A stretch of 64,000 nt of DNA from Amblyomma americanum (GCF_052857255.1 NC_135497.1:346059751-346123750); one strand, 5' to 3'. Numbered from the stretch's first letter, positions 21,830 to 32,279 are shown. The notes: generated by a model from the letters alone, not told the origin. Program-made: numbers and translations.

Positions 21830-21899
21830 TAAGGCTGATGATGATGATAATGATGATGATAATGAAAATTACTTATAAAGCAGCAGAAAAAACAACCCT

Positions 21900-21971
21900 G
21901 CCGCCCGTGGGATCCGAACCCACGACCTCCTAATATCGCGTCCGGTGCTCTACCAACTGAGCTACGGCGAC
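21900..21971 (-). mobile_element. tRNA-like SINE head, minus strand
   Basis: The reverse complement folds as a tRNA. The acceptor is GTCGCCG with GGGCGGC (one mismatch, one wobble). The D arm is GCTCAGTTGGTAGAGC, and the T arm is GTGGGTTCGGATCCCAC, perfectly paired. The anticodon stem CCGGA/TTAGG has a mismatch and the loop has G at position 33, so a functional tRNA is unlikely. It is flanked on its 3' side by AGGGTTGTTTTTTC, consistent with a SINE body. A tRNA pseudogene is the alternative. Confidence 0.65.
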
Positions 21972-22038
21972 GGCTGTCCAATCTGCTGCTCTCGTGGGTA
22001 TTCATGTCTGTTGGGTGTAAGCGAACCTTGAGGAAGTT

Positions 22039-22382
<344 letters not shown>

Positions 22383-22464
22383 CAAAACATACGTGTTGCA
22401 CGCGCTGTATTGAGAGTTTTGAAGCGAGAGCTTCACTACGCTAGATAAAGCCGATTTCGCCCTG

Positions 22465-22605
22465 CTTTGCCGGTTGACCTTCAAGTGAGCCAGAGGTCAA
22501 GTGTGGCTATAGGTCTTACCATATGTGTTCCATCATGGTGTCGCCCCACTTGACCTTTGACCTTTTACCTCTCGATTCGCCGGCAGAGGGCGGTAGAATA
22601 GGCCG
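22465..22605. repeat. Imperfect hairpin repeat
   Basis: The left side has CGCCCTGCTTTGCCGGTTGA and AGAGGTCAAGTGTGG. The right side has CCCACTTGACCTTTGACCTT and CGCCGGCAGAGGGCGG. The two sides are approximate reverse complements around a short centre near 22530, giving a fold-back of about 140 bp that resembles a small MITE. No target duplication is recognised. Confidence 0.4.
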
Positions 22606-23209
22606 CAGCGTTCAATGGGTGACCAACGTCTTGCGATGAGCCATTAATTTAACTGCCACCTGCCAGGGTGGCAGGATATGGGCGCGCTTATCCAGTGTGC
22701 GGAATGCAATCAACGATACAGACGCCAAGCCGCGTCTGCTTGCCCGAAGCACTACAGCTTTCGCTCTCTAGCCAGGTTCAGCAGTAGTTAAACCGGAGCT
22801 AATTTTTTCTTACTTGAATTTTAGACTGTATTGAGATGTCTAGTTACATTGATTGGAGAGGGTTCGCAATCGCAGTCACAAAGTCAGCCTGGCCATCAGT
22901 ATTGTTTGCTTTAAACCACTTCAGCGTTTTTTTTTCTTTAATTATGAAGTTTCCGAGAAAGCTGTGTAGCTTTCCTTTGTAGCCGTATGGCTGCGCACGG
23001 GTGGATGTCAATGAGTAATTACCCCCTTATTAGAAATCTACCCCAGCTTAGGGAGTTCCCCTGAATATTTGACCAACAGGTTTTTTTATATTCATTTGGA
23101 TAAGGAGACAAAGTAAACACAGTAATATAAAACAGTTAACAGATTTGTAACGTGCCTAACTCACCGCTTTTCTCTTTCATGTCAGCCGAGTCTAGTTTAA
23201 TGCCCTAGG
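22606..23209. other. Unassigned stretch
   Basis: No gene. The phrase TAATTTAACTGCCACCTGCC at 22645-22664 recurs in the 455-bp repeats at 55.9 and 60.3 kb, so a short fragment of that family lies here. The rest is AT-rich and unremarkable. Confidence 0.4.
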
Positions 23210-23645
23210 TCACAGAATTAACTGTTATTTTTAGTATAGCATTTAATAATTGCCTCTTATATTTTGAACACTTATCATATTCACTAATACCATGTTTTAA
23301 AAGAGGCTCCAGTAATGATGTGCAAATCATTCCTCTAAGGTGAAGCGGATATTTCCTACGAAGGTGATATATCACGGCCGCAATGGGCCTAATATTTTTC
23401 GAGAAGTATGCGATGAGGTCGCTTGAAGTGAGCTGTTGGTCAAAGTGGATGCCCAGATATATTAGCAGTTCTCTCTACTTGCATGGTTTCGAAGTCACAT
23501 GAGTAACAATGAATGAGCGCAAGCAGAGTGGCTGATTCAGAGGAACCATTTTAGGAGAGTTCTAAAAACACGTCAGTTTTATCTTGTGAAGGTTTAAAAA
23601 AAGGAAATTTTGCGAGAAATAGTCGACTACTTCAGCTACATCTAG
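23210..23645 (-). mobile_element. Relic of a LINE reverse transcriptase C-terminal region
   Basis: The minus-strand translation reads LFLNLHK, KLTCF, then (after one break) LLIYLGIHFDQQLTSSDLIA, YFSKNIRPIAAVIYHLRRKY, LLEPLLKHGISEYDKCSK. This is the post-catalytic part of a jockey/CR1-type reverse transcriptase (YLGxxFD, then the LEPxLxYGxxxYxxCS region). It ends at a stop near 23210. The catalytic domain is absent. It belongs to a different lineage from the element at 29185-30840. Confidence 0.65.
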
Positions 23646-24585
23646 TTGAATTGTTTAAACGCCTGCATAATAATCAGTGGCTTCAAGTACCAGCGCTATA
23701 CCACCAGTGTACTGAAATACTGTTACGTGGCCCAAGGCGTGGACAACGCAAGAACGACCCAGGCACAGCGCACAGACCTAAAGCACAGAGCCCGCACAGA
23801 GCACAGGGCACCTAAGCCCAGAACACGCGCACCACCTACACACTTCGTTCATCTCGTCTTTATTCACAATATCTATTGCAATATTTTTGAATTAAGCTGC
23901 AATAAACCCAAATCAGAGACATAAACGTCAAAAAATAGTGGGTCAAGGGGAGCAGGTGTTTCAGGGAAGTAAGCCACTAATATTTAAAATAGTCTTCTTC
24001 CCGTAACAAGAAGCTTTTTTCGGCATAGTAATGTCAGTATCAGCGGACGTCAAAAAACAGGCGAATCATGTTAAGTATAGTAAGCGATTGACCAAATTTA
24101 AATGTTTAACTTTTTAACTATTAGCGATGGGCCTCCGATCGCCATTAAAGATCTGTAGCCGGCCGTTACTAGTAGATAAAGGTCGACTAATAAAATTTAG
24201 TCAATCAGTTTACTAGTTAACATGATTCGCCTGTGTTGTGACGTCCGCCAAAACTTGTACTGCTATGCCGAAAAAACCTTGTATTCACTTCAAAAATACT
24301 AGTTTTAATAGTTAGTGACGGACTTCCCTGGAACGCCTGATACTTCCTAGGGGTAGATAAAATTTAATACCTTTAAAATGTCCGTACGTACTACATAGCT
24401 TAACACACTGCAGCCTATCTCTAAAATAATTGGCAAAAATGTTTAAAATGACCACCTAAATCAAGCCAACTTAATTTTTCTAGCAGTGACGTATGGTATA
24501 TAGTATCAAATGCTCTGGTACCAAATGGACAATCATTGGTCTGAAATGGGATTTTATTTATACAACAGAGCCGCACCACCGGTCG
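23646..24585. other. Unassigned AT-rich stretch
   Basis: No gene. Between about 24000 and 24290 there are loosely matching inverted segments (TTCGGCATAGTA with CTATGCCGAAAAA, and GACGTCAAAA with GACGTCCGCCAAAA). They suggest a decayed palindromic element of about 280 bp, but the match is patchy. Confidence 0.3.
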
Positions 24586-24817
24586 CCACCGCGGTGGCTC
24601 AGTGGTTGTGGTGTTCGGCTGCTGACGCGAAAGACTCGGGTTCGATTCTGACAGCGGTGGTCGCATTTCGATGGAGGCGGAATGCTAGAGGCCTATGTAC
24701 TGTATGATGCCAGTGCACATTAAAGAACCCCAGGAGCTAACCAGGGGATCTCAGCTAAGGCGTCCCTAATAGCCTGAATCGCTTCGGGACGTTAAATTGC
24801 GTTAACCGCAAACCACA
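24586..24817 (+). mobile_element. tRNA-headed SINE, plus strand
   Basis: Head CCACCGCGGTGGCTCAGTGG (box A), AAAGACTCGGGTTCGATTCT (box B), body TTTCGATGGAGGCGGAATGC and GTGCACATTAAAGAACCCCA, and a tail with AGGCGTCCCTAATAGCCTGA and CGGGACGTTAAAT. Near full length. A MITE lies nine bases downstream. Confidence 0.85.
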
Positions 24818-24826
24818 ATGCATGTA

Positions 24827-25040
24827 CAGTCATGGACAAAAGTTTGCGGGATGCGGATTCGCGGAAAAACATTTATTGCGGCGAGTTCAGGCGCCGCAGA
24901 TCACTGAAATGCATACGAACATGAGGAGACGTGCGTATGTCCCTCTGCTGCAAAAATGCAATCTGCCTGTGTAGTGCGATCGCGTGGAAATAAATTTTTT
25001 TCCCCCAGATCCCCATCTCGCAAACTTTTGTCCATGACAG
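24827..25040. mobile_element. Tc1/mariner-type MITE, 214 bp
   Basis: The terminal inverted repeats are CAGTCATGGACAAAAGTTTG then CGGGATG at the left end, and CTGTCATGGACAAAAGTTTG then CGAGATG reading inward from the right. They are flanked by TA on both sides (24825-24826 and 25041-25042). TA target duplication with a CAGTCATG-type terminus is characteristic of the Tc1/mariner superfamily. The interior is non-coding, so movement would need a transposase in trans. Confidence 0.85.
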
Positions 25041-25365
25041 TACATGGTTCGAGTCTACTACTCGCGCATTAACCGATACGTGCTGCACCTGGCGACGATG
25101 ACAAGAAACGGAGTTTGTAGCTCCAAGTAGCAGACGCCCCTCCCAAGCCTATGGAGCCATGAAGCCTCAAAAAACAAACAAAAAAAGAAAACCGATTATG
25201 CAGAGTTCTGCAGTGCGTGTCAACGCAGTGACACGTCATTTCATGAATTTCATTCCTGCTTTAAGAATAGGCGCCAGAGGATTTGGTGCATTCTGAATCT
25301 CCGCGGATCGGGATGAAAGTGAAGCCGACGATGCTATTTTCGCTAGTTCTAGTGGCACGACTTAA

Positions 25366-25743
25366 TCTTTCCGGGTATCTGATATCATTTTCTATGTGGT
25401 ACAGAACTCCTTTGCAGCTCTTGTGCTCGTACTCTCCTTGACTACCGCAGCGTCGGCACGCTCAAACAACTGCGACAGCTCTGATCAGGGCGTATATCAG
25501 GCTCATGCTGCTAAGTTAAAGACGTTACCAAATGCGAGTAGGGGAGCGACCTATGACTGTCGGCTTTATTCACCGCACCTTTTCTTAACGGCCCCGTGTA
25601 ACCGGGCTCAATCTTGCTCCTCGCGCGTTACAGCGAGAAGGGCTAGTTGCGCATCGCTCGCCGGACTCCAACTCGTGCACTTGAAGCATGAACCCCGTAT
25701 TTGTCTCACGTGGACCGCGAGGCGCGACGACCAGCCGACACGG
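25366..25743 (+). CDS. Candidate exon of a secreted protein, tentative
   Basis: The frame is open from 25366 but has no ATG. A plausible splice acceptor (TTTTCTATGTGGTACAG, ending at 25401) opens an exon translating as NSFAALVLVLSLTTAASARS, a good signal-peptide core with an AXA-type cleavage site. It is followed by NNCDSSDQGVYQAHAAKLKT and then Cys-containing sequence to the stop. Ticks encode many small secreted Cys proteins of this shape, but I cannot assign a family. The later half becomes Arg/Ser-rich and may be read-through past a donor. A separate ATG in another frame at 25315 also gives a hydrophobic N-terminus. Confidence 0.2.
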
Positions 25744-25746
25744 TAA

Positions 25747-26687
25747 CCGTAACACAAGTGCTTTTATTTCGAATAAGGTCCGCGAAGGGCGCATGCCTGG
25801 GAGCCAAGTCCACTCACACAGTGCCGGGTAAGCAGAGACGTGCTCTGGAAGGTATTCGATGCTGGCTCGCAAGGAGGTGCTACGTTGCTATGGGATACCT
25901 TTTTCCGGATTTGATGTGCGTACACATGCATCACCTACATAAGCGCAGTTTTGTGGGTGATCAGACCAGTGAAGACAAGCGGCGAGCTGAGCGCCCGTCA
26001 GTTATATGTTTTTTATTTATTATTATTCTTAGAAAAACAGTAAAATGCACTCACTTGGTCTAATATTTACATGTTGTTCGTAGCTCAGAAACTACAGAAT
26101 TAGAAGTGAATAATGTGCTAACACGTATACCTGTCGTGTCTGGAATTAGCCTGCCTTTTAATCAAACAGTGGTAATTAGGATGAGCCCAGTTTATAACTT
26201 ATAATCATGAACTCTCTTTGCTCACCTTTCATCAGTCTTGCACAGAGTTTAACTTTTCGTTATTTACATATGTGATATATCCTGAAGTAAAAACGAAGTA
26301 AGCATCGCACATTAAGAAAAGGATATGAAGAAAACAAATCACTCATCTTAGAGATATATCCAAACATTACCACATCGGCTGCCACCATCTGGCGGCGTAT
26401 ACCAGGTGCCCTATCTACAATTAGCGAAAGATTAAAAACGCACCGAGGAGAGATAAGTGGAGGCAACTTCAACCATGCTCTTGACCATTGTCACGAGGTC
26501 AAGTGACGTCTGAGCCGCATAACCTCGTGCGGGAATTTAAAATTGCCCACAACGCGCACGTGCAATGTGCCGTCACGTGTGGAATGAAAGTGATTAAAAC
26601 ATGATAGTTAATGCGAATTAAGGAATGCCTCATGTTAAAATAATTTCGCTTTATAAAGTAATTCATATGCCTTAAAGTAAACTGAAG
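25747..26687. other. Unassigned stretch
   Basis: Short overlapping frames (25585-25872 minus, 25701-26063 plus, 26260-26472 minus) without recognisable products. AT-rich in the right half. Confidence 0.4.
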
Positions 26688-26760
26688 AATTCTAGGCGGA
26701 ATTCGAACCCACGACCCTTCGGCCGCCAGCCAGAGACGCTAGCGACGATGCCACGCAAGT
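26688..26760 (-). mobile_element. tRNA-like SINE head, minus strand
   Basis: The reverse complement contains box A-like TGGCATCGTCGCTAGCG and a perfect box B core, GGGTTCGAATTCC, with CGGCCGAAGGGTC between them in the position of the variable arm. The GTGGG/CCGCC T stem is imperfect. A decayed tRNA-derived repeat of a different family from the main SINE. Confidence 0.45.
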
Positions 26761-27055
26761 CAAGCTTACGCGCCTTGAGAACAGGCGGGAGTAAGTGTAC
26801 GTCGTGTGGTCTTTCACGCAAAGTGGTATCTGAAGGCTGTGTGCTAATGAATATGTGTGTAATTAGAGAGGACCACAGTGACACCCTTAACGCGGAGCTT
26901 AAGCGTCTCCACAAATGTTTTTCTTGATACGTGGCAATTAATTGTATAAAATGATTGCAGCTGCACTAAAGGCTCTGAACCACTAAACAGGGGTCAAGTG
27001 CAGTTCGATTGAACGAGGCCGATCAGCAACACAAGAGTGCCAACACATGCATGAT
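26761..27055. other. Unassigned stretch
   Basis: No gene or repeat recognised. Confidence 0.4.
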
Positions 27056-27296
27056 TTTTATGGTTTATTATTTTATAGGGCTTAACGTCCCAAAGTGACT
27101 CAGGATGCGCGGGACGCCATAGTGGAGAGCTCCGGATAGTTTCGAGCCCTGGGGTTCTTTAACGTGCACTGACATCGCACAATACACGAGACTCTAGCAT
27201 TTCGCCTCGAACGAAATGCGACCGCCGTGGCAGGGATCGAACTCCCGTCTTTCGGGTCAGCAGACGAGTGCCATGACCAATTAGCCACCGCGGGCG
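27056..27296 (-). mobile_element. tRNA-headed SINE, minus strand
   Basis: On the minus strand: CGCCCGCGGTGGCTAATTGG (box A), AAAGACGGGAGTTCGATCCC (box B), TTTCGTTCGAGGCGAAATGC, GTGCACGTTAAAGAACCCCA and a tail with TGGGACGTTAAGCCC and AATAAACCA. Essentially full length. No clear target duplication. Confidence 0.85.
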
Positions 27297-27883
27297 CTGC
27301 ATTAATTTTTCGTGTGTTTCTTGGCACATGATTGAAGGCGATATCAATTTGCTCAGCAGCTATCTTTAATGAAACCTGTAGCGTTGTAAAGTTGTGTGTT
27401 AAGTGTGTGACAGTGTTGTATGTGCGCAATGAGCCCTCAATGGATAACTAACGTTGTCATTTTCCACTCTTCTAATGTCCCATATTCGCGTTGTTAAATA
27501 CAAGTTTATACGCATGCACCAATAAGCTGGAATAACTATTCTCTAAGTGGTTCCCGCACCTCATCTTCCATTTTTGTCCTATTTGCTGCAGAGCAGCTTT
27601 AACATTCATACGCAGCGGCACTTGCTGCTGCAATCTGCTAAGCGCAGAATAATAAGCCACACAGGCTCAGCAGTGATTTTGTTTAAAATGCTGTCATGAA
27701 TTGCTTTCAGTAGATTAGCACAGTGTCCTAACATGGCACTGGTGTTTCAGTGTTACCATGATATGGAAACACTGTACATAATGATGTGCCTGCATCTGAC
27801 ATACTTATGTTGAATGTTGCTTCTTAATTTATTCCCAACTTTTTTAGTTTACGCTTTTTTCGTGCTTCGTAAGCAACAGGGAC
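27297..27883. other. Unassigned stretch
   Basis: No gene. Short frames only, AT-rich towards the right. Confidence 0.45.
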
Positions 27884-27896
27884 AAGTGTGGCAATG

Positions 27897-28128
27897 GTTT
27901 ATGGTTTATGGGGGTTTAACGTCCCAAAGCGAACTCAGGCTATGAGGGACGCCGTAGTGAGAGCTCTGAAAATTTCGACCACCTGCGGTTCTTCGTGCCC
28001 TGGCATCGCACAGCACACGGGCCTATAGAATTTCGCACCCATCGGAATGCGAGCGCCGCGGCCGGGATCGAACCCATGTCTTTCGGGTCAGCACCCGAGC
28101 ACCATAGCCCCTTAGCCACCACGGCGGC
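27897..28128 (-). mobile_element. tRNA-headed SINE with 13-bp target duplication
   Basis: On the minus strand: GCCGCCGTGGTGGCTAAGGG (box A), AAAGACATGGGTTCGATCCC (box B), body with TTCCGATGGGTGCGAAATTC order, and a tail GGGACGTTAAACCCCCATAA. It is flanked by AAGTGTGGCAATG (27884-27896) and AAGTGTAGCAATG (28129-28141), 13 bp with one difference. That fixes both ends of the element and indicates LINE-mediated insertion. Confidence 0.9.
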
Positions 28129-28141
28129 AAGTGTAGCAATG

Positions 28142-29184
28142 TTTGACTTCTGCAGAATAATAAAATGGTACGGTAAGCGAAAAAAGAAGAAATGGGGGCC
28201 GTAGCTTGGCTTGTTCTACAGTGGAGCGTAAAACAAACGCAAAACTTAACCACACACAGAGACAAGGTCATTGACATAGCTATTCCCTGCTGAGTACCCA
28301 CATAGTCTTTGCACCGTCAGTGGAGCAGCGCTGCATGGCTTATGCCGTCACTTCAAGGTTACGTGCACATCAATACTATCTTTGCATTTCCATTTTTACA
28401 GCGAAACTGTATAACTCCACCGTGCAAGGAAATTTTCGTGTCGTCGTAAGCATAAAACGCCAGTCTAAAGAAAAACACTCTCGAAAATGCACTGATTTTC
28501 CAAGAAACAAAACGTTACTTTAATGAAGTCTAATGAACAGTTTAGTATGTAGCACATTAAATATTTTTGCATCTCAGGCACTGCGCAGATTTCCTAGTTA
28601 ACTTTTATATACAATGGGAACACCTCAATCATAGCATCGTTATAAGCTTACACTGAGAAGAAAGTTTGCTGTTTTTTCCATGAGCAAGCATACTCTCATA
28701 AACACTATGCATGCAACATTTTTATTATAAACTACATCAGAATGACACACTTCAAACAGCTACGCCGAGCACGTCATCGCCCTCTCCTAGTTTTCAGCAC
28801 GGAGGGAACGCAGTGCTATTCGGAGCCAGAAGTGTTATTCTCATTAAACAGAAGAGTAAATCAACAAATAAACGACACCAGTGCTCACGCTAGGTTTGAA
28901 GCTGCCTGTATTTTGAAAGCTGACACTTCCGTCTTGTCGCACTCGCCTCTCTCAACCAGAGCAACCACTACTTCACAGCAATCACAGAGATTAACTTGCT
29001 AAACATTATCGCCCTTATTAAAGCCGGATGTTGGAAATGTATACCAATCTCCACCAGCACTTCAACAACCATGCATAGTGAAACCCTAAGTGAATGAATT
29101 GCTGGGTACCTATACAAAAACATTGTTCACTTGAATTCTTGCCGCGGTAAAGAAAAGTAACGGCAACTGGTTTGAAGGCACTGA
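28142..29184. other. Unassigned AT-rich stretch
   Basis: No gene, RNA or recurrent repeat recognised. Frames at 28320-28523 and 28742-29002 plus are short and unrecognised. Confidence 0.45.
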
Positions 29185-30840
29185 TTGATATATTTATTTA
29201 TTTCATATGTTGATTTACATACTTTTGTTTATACATACTGCTTATCCCATTTGCGATTGTTTCAGGAGAGCATAGTTACGTTAACAAGGCAGCGCTCTAG
29301 TATTAATGAACATTCATGCTTATTAAGAAAAGCAAGAAATGGTAAAACGAAAATAGAAGACAGCTATGACGCAAACAGTAAAATAGTGCATAAAATAAGG
29401 CTATGGTTGTTAGCATTATACACAGTATCAATGAATGTGGAAAACAATGCTAGTTACTAGAATATACAGACAGTAAGTAAACAATCAATATTACGAACGT
29501 ACACTGCAAAGGTAATATAGTACAGGTAGTTGTTTTTCTAACGCAGCATAGTTGGAATAAAAAGTTTAAACATGAAAAAAAAAACCATGAGTATAATAAT
29601 AACAGAACCGAAACAATCAAGAAGTGACTTGTTAACGCCACGTGCTGTCAACTGCAGCATTAAATTTTGTCAATGATGAACGATTAGTAATGGATGAACC
29701 GAGGCTCTAACATTCTGTAACTGCTAGTGGGAAAAATGAGTATTTGAAGAGTATAGAAAAGATACTCACTTAACACATGTGAATGTTTATGACGAGTTGA
29801 TCTTGCCTCGGAAAGGAAAATATATTTAGTAGTGTTCAGTTTTAGAAGTCGATTAATTAGTTGAAACGTGAGTTTCAGCCGCGCTAGATGAACTCCATTC
29901 TTCAATGATTTGATTCTTACTGTTTTCATTATTTCGGTAAGCGAATCAGTTATTTCGTGTTTGTTAAAGTTGAATCTGACTGCTTTTCTCGGAACTGCTT
30001 CAATAACTTTGGTTACATCTTGATTATTGTGAGGAAACCAAATGACATTAACGTATTCGAGAAGAGATCCAAACAAAACATTGTAGGCTCGTAGCTGAGT
30101 TTGAGAAGGGGCTAATCTGAAGCGTCGTCTAATAAAAAAAAAGTTGTTTTGGCGCTTTCGAGTTGATTCTATCCACGTGAACATTCCACCTGAGGTCATG
30201 GGTTATTAATACTCTAAGACACTTATGTTCAGTTACTGTAGTAAGTGGTGCGTCATTAATGGTGTACTGAAAGTAGGATTTATGCTTCTTCCTAGAAACT
30301 GTCATAATAGCAGATTTAATAGATTTAAGTCTCATATGCCAGTCGGTACACCATTTAATTATAGTTTCTAGTTTGTTGTTAACGGCTTCATGGTCCTCTG
30401 CTGTATCAAAATCCCGATAAATTGTGAAGTCATCTGCGAACAGCCGCGTATTAATGTTAAGATTAGTACGCCGCTAGATCATTCTTGAAAATTAGGAAAA
30501 GAACATGCGCCAATACGCAACCACTGGGGTACGCCAGACACAACATTTACTATATGGAAAGCTTGATGCTTAATTTCTAAAAAAATTGTTCTGTCTGTTA
30601 AGTAGTTGTTGATCCAATTAACTATAGTGCCATGACCTAGTGTCGATTCTAGTTTATTAATTCAGTGTGCGTAACCCGATCAAATACCATTGAAGAATCA
30701 AGTAGTATTAGATCCGTTTGTTTTGGTCTCTCTATGCTGTGGGAAATGCTGCAGACTAATTGTAATAACAGCGTTACTGTCGAAAGGCCTAGGCAGAAGC
30801 CGTGCTGAAATTGGGAGTACGCTTTCATTTCCAAGAAAAA
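29185..30840 (-). mobile_element. Broken jockey/CR1-type LINE, 5'-truncated
   Basis: The minus strand encodes, across at least three frames: SQFQHGFCLGLSTVTLL and DLILLDSSMVFDRV (reverse transcriptase fingers, near 30830-30650), VSGVPQ (near 30540), FADD (30429-30440, catalytic), then WHMRLKSIKSAIMTVS. It continues HKCLRVLITHDLRWNVHVDR, FFIRRRFRLAPSQTQLRAYN and SLLEYVNVIWFPHNNQDVTK, down to a stop near 29685. A non-coding AT-rich 3' segment ends near 29185 with an ATTTATTTATTT-type tail on the plus strand. The endonuclease and everything upstream are missing. Frameshifts near the VPQ motif and between 30129 and 30199 make it a dead copy. Confidence 0.75.
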
Positions 30841-31084
30841 TTGGTAGTGGTTTAGCTCTGGTTAAACCTGGAGTGACGCAATAGCTACAGCTGGCTGAGT
30901 GGAACTTGGTCACGTGACCAACCACGTGATGAACCACGTGATCAGCCACGCCGCCGCGCCGCCGGCAGCTGCTCCGCACCACGTGACCAACAACGTGACA
31001 GCGTGGCGGCGCAGCCACAGGATAGCGCCCCGCCACGCTGAAGGCTCTAAATACTACCGTAATGCAGCTATCGCTACAAAACTG
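30841..31084 (+). repeat. CACGTG-rich repeat, plus orientation
   Basis: It starts TGGTAGTGGTTTAGCTCTGG, then GGAGTGACGCAATAGCTACA, then four CACGTG words within 70 bp (GTCACGTGACC, AACCACGTGATG, AACCACGTGATC, CACCACGTGACC), GCCGCC runs, GCCACGCTGAAGGCTC, and ends GCTATCGCTACAAAA. An inverted, longer copy lies at 31615-31921. It abuts the 5' break of the LINE copy on its left. Confidence 0.6.
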
Positions 31085-31614
31085 TTATGTCTTTTAGGAC
31101 GATGTGTAAGAGTACTTTAGTCGCTTCACAGGTGATGCAGAGGAGTCTAGTTAGTAATATCAGTCCTGCTTCCTGTGTTGCGTATTTTTATAATTTTGGC
31201 CATTTTCAATTTTATCTATGAATCGGATTTGACATGTTGGTGCCAGTAAAGTGATATGGGCTTTCATAAAGCGGCATGAAGCCATCATGACAGTATAAGT
31301 CAGTCAGAAGTTTTGAAATCAAACCAAAGTCCACCAGATACAATGCTTGGTGCGCATGAGATTCTAGAAAATGTTTCACTGATATACTGGCATTCATACT
31401 GGCGGCGTTTCACAGTATGCTGAACATATTTAACTCTTACGTCGAGTGTGGCCCTAATGCAGAATTTATGCAGCATTTAGCAATGTGGATGCACACTATA
31501 CAAAGCTGCACGGAAGTGAATGACGATTTCACAGTTTATGACCTAGCTTTGTGAAAGACAGTGTCGACTAAGAATGCTCGGCACCTTATTTTCTGAAGGA
31601 ACTGTGACATTACT
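31085..31614. other. Unassigned spacer between inverted repeat copies
   Basis: No gene. AT-rich DNA separating the two inverted CACGTG-rich copies. Confidence 0.4.
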
Positions 31615-31921
31615 TTGCCTTTTGTAACGATAGCTACACTACGCCACCTCTTCGAGCCTTCAGCGTGGCCGCCGTGGCCACCCCTGGTCACGTGGTTCGT
31701 CACGTGGTGCGGAGCAGCTGCTAATGCCGGCGGCGCGCCGGCGAAACCAAGCTGCAACAGCTGTGCGCATGCGTCGTGTCAAGTGGGACGAAGATGAAGA
31801 AGGAACGCCCAGCGAAACGGAGCGGCCAAAAAGTGAGCTTGCAGTTCGACTGAGTGAGTTCCACTCGGCCAGATGTAGCTATCGTGTCACTCCAGGGTTA
31901 ACCAGAGCTAAACCACTGCCA
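31615..31921 (-). repeat. CACGTG-rich repeat, minus orientation
   Basis: Reverse-complemented, it starts GGCAGTGGTTTAGCTCTGG and GGAGTGACACGATAGCTACA, then carries an insert absent from the 30.8 kb copy (CAGTCGAACTGCAAGCTCAC to GCGCACAGCTG). It resumes with GCAGCTGCTCCGCACCACGT, AACCACGTGACC, GGCCACGCTGAAGGCTCG and GCTATCGTTACAAAA. The shared ends fix the family length at roughly 240-310 bp. Confidence 0.6.
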
Positions 31922-32040
31922 TTTCATATTCCTTCAATCAAGTCTTTAATTGCCTGGAATGCAGTGGCACTATAGTACACACTGACACAGCAAAAATTAT
32001 AACTGCGAAAGCGAGAATGCCCTATTTATTACGGCGTTTG

Positions 32041-32279
32041 CCGCCGCGGTGGCTAAGTGGTTATGACACTCGGCTACTGACCCAAAAGACGCGGGTTCGA
32101 TCCCGGCCGCGGCGGTCGAATTTCGATGAAGGCGAAGTTCTAGAGTCTCGTGTGCTGTGCGATGTCAGCGCACGTTAAAGGACCCCAGGTGGTCAAAATT
32201 TCTGGAGCCCATCACTACGGCGTCCCTCATAATCTGAGTCGCTTTCGGACTTAAAACCCCAATAAACCAATAAACCAAA
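32041..32279 (+). mobile_element. tRNA-headed SINE, plus strand
   Basis: Head CCGCCGCGGTGGCTAAGTGG, box B GCGGGTTCGATCCCGGCCGC, body TTTCGATGAAGGCGAAGTTC, GTGTGCTGTGCGATGTCAGC, GCACGTTAAAGGACCCCAGG, and tail GGCGTCCCTCATAATCTGAG then AATAAACCAATAAACCAA. This is the best-preserved copy of the family in the window and a convenient reference for the others. Confidence 0.9.

Larger units (their letters stand above)
18660..21865 (+). mobile_element. Full-length-looking RTE-clade LINE
   Basis: The unit comprises a tRNA-like leader (18660-18728), an untranslated stretch with a short A run, one long ORF (18815-21829) and a very short 3' UTR ending in a GATGATGAT/AAT simple repeat (21833-21864). A single ORF with APE endonuclease, reverse transcriptase and a short microsatellite-like tail, without poly-A, is the RTE plan. 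No stop or frameshift interrupts the ORF, unlike the copies at 11215 and 12830. No certain target duplication was found, so the exact borders are approximate. Confidence 0.85.

Noticed and set aside
21900..21971. Functional tRNA gene
   Set aside because: The T and D arms are good, but the anticodon stem and position 33 are wrong and no sensible isotype fits, so it is better explained as a SINE head or pseudogene.
24000..24290. Palindromic element in AT-rich DNA
   Set aside because: Inverted similarity between TTCGGCATAGTA and CTATGCCGAAAAA segments is real but patchy; borders and duplication could not be established, so it is only mentioned in the regional note.
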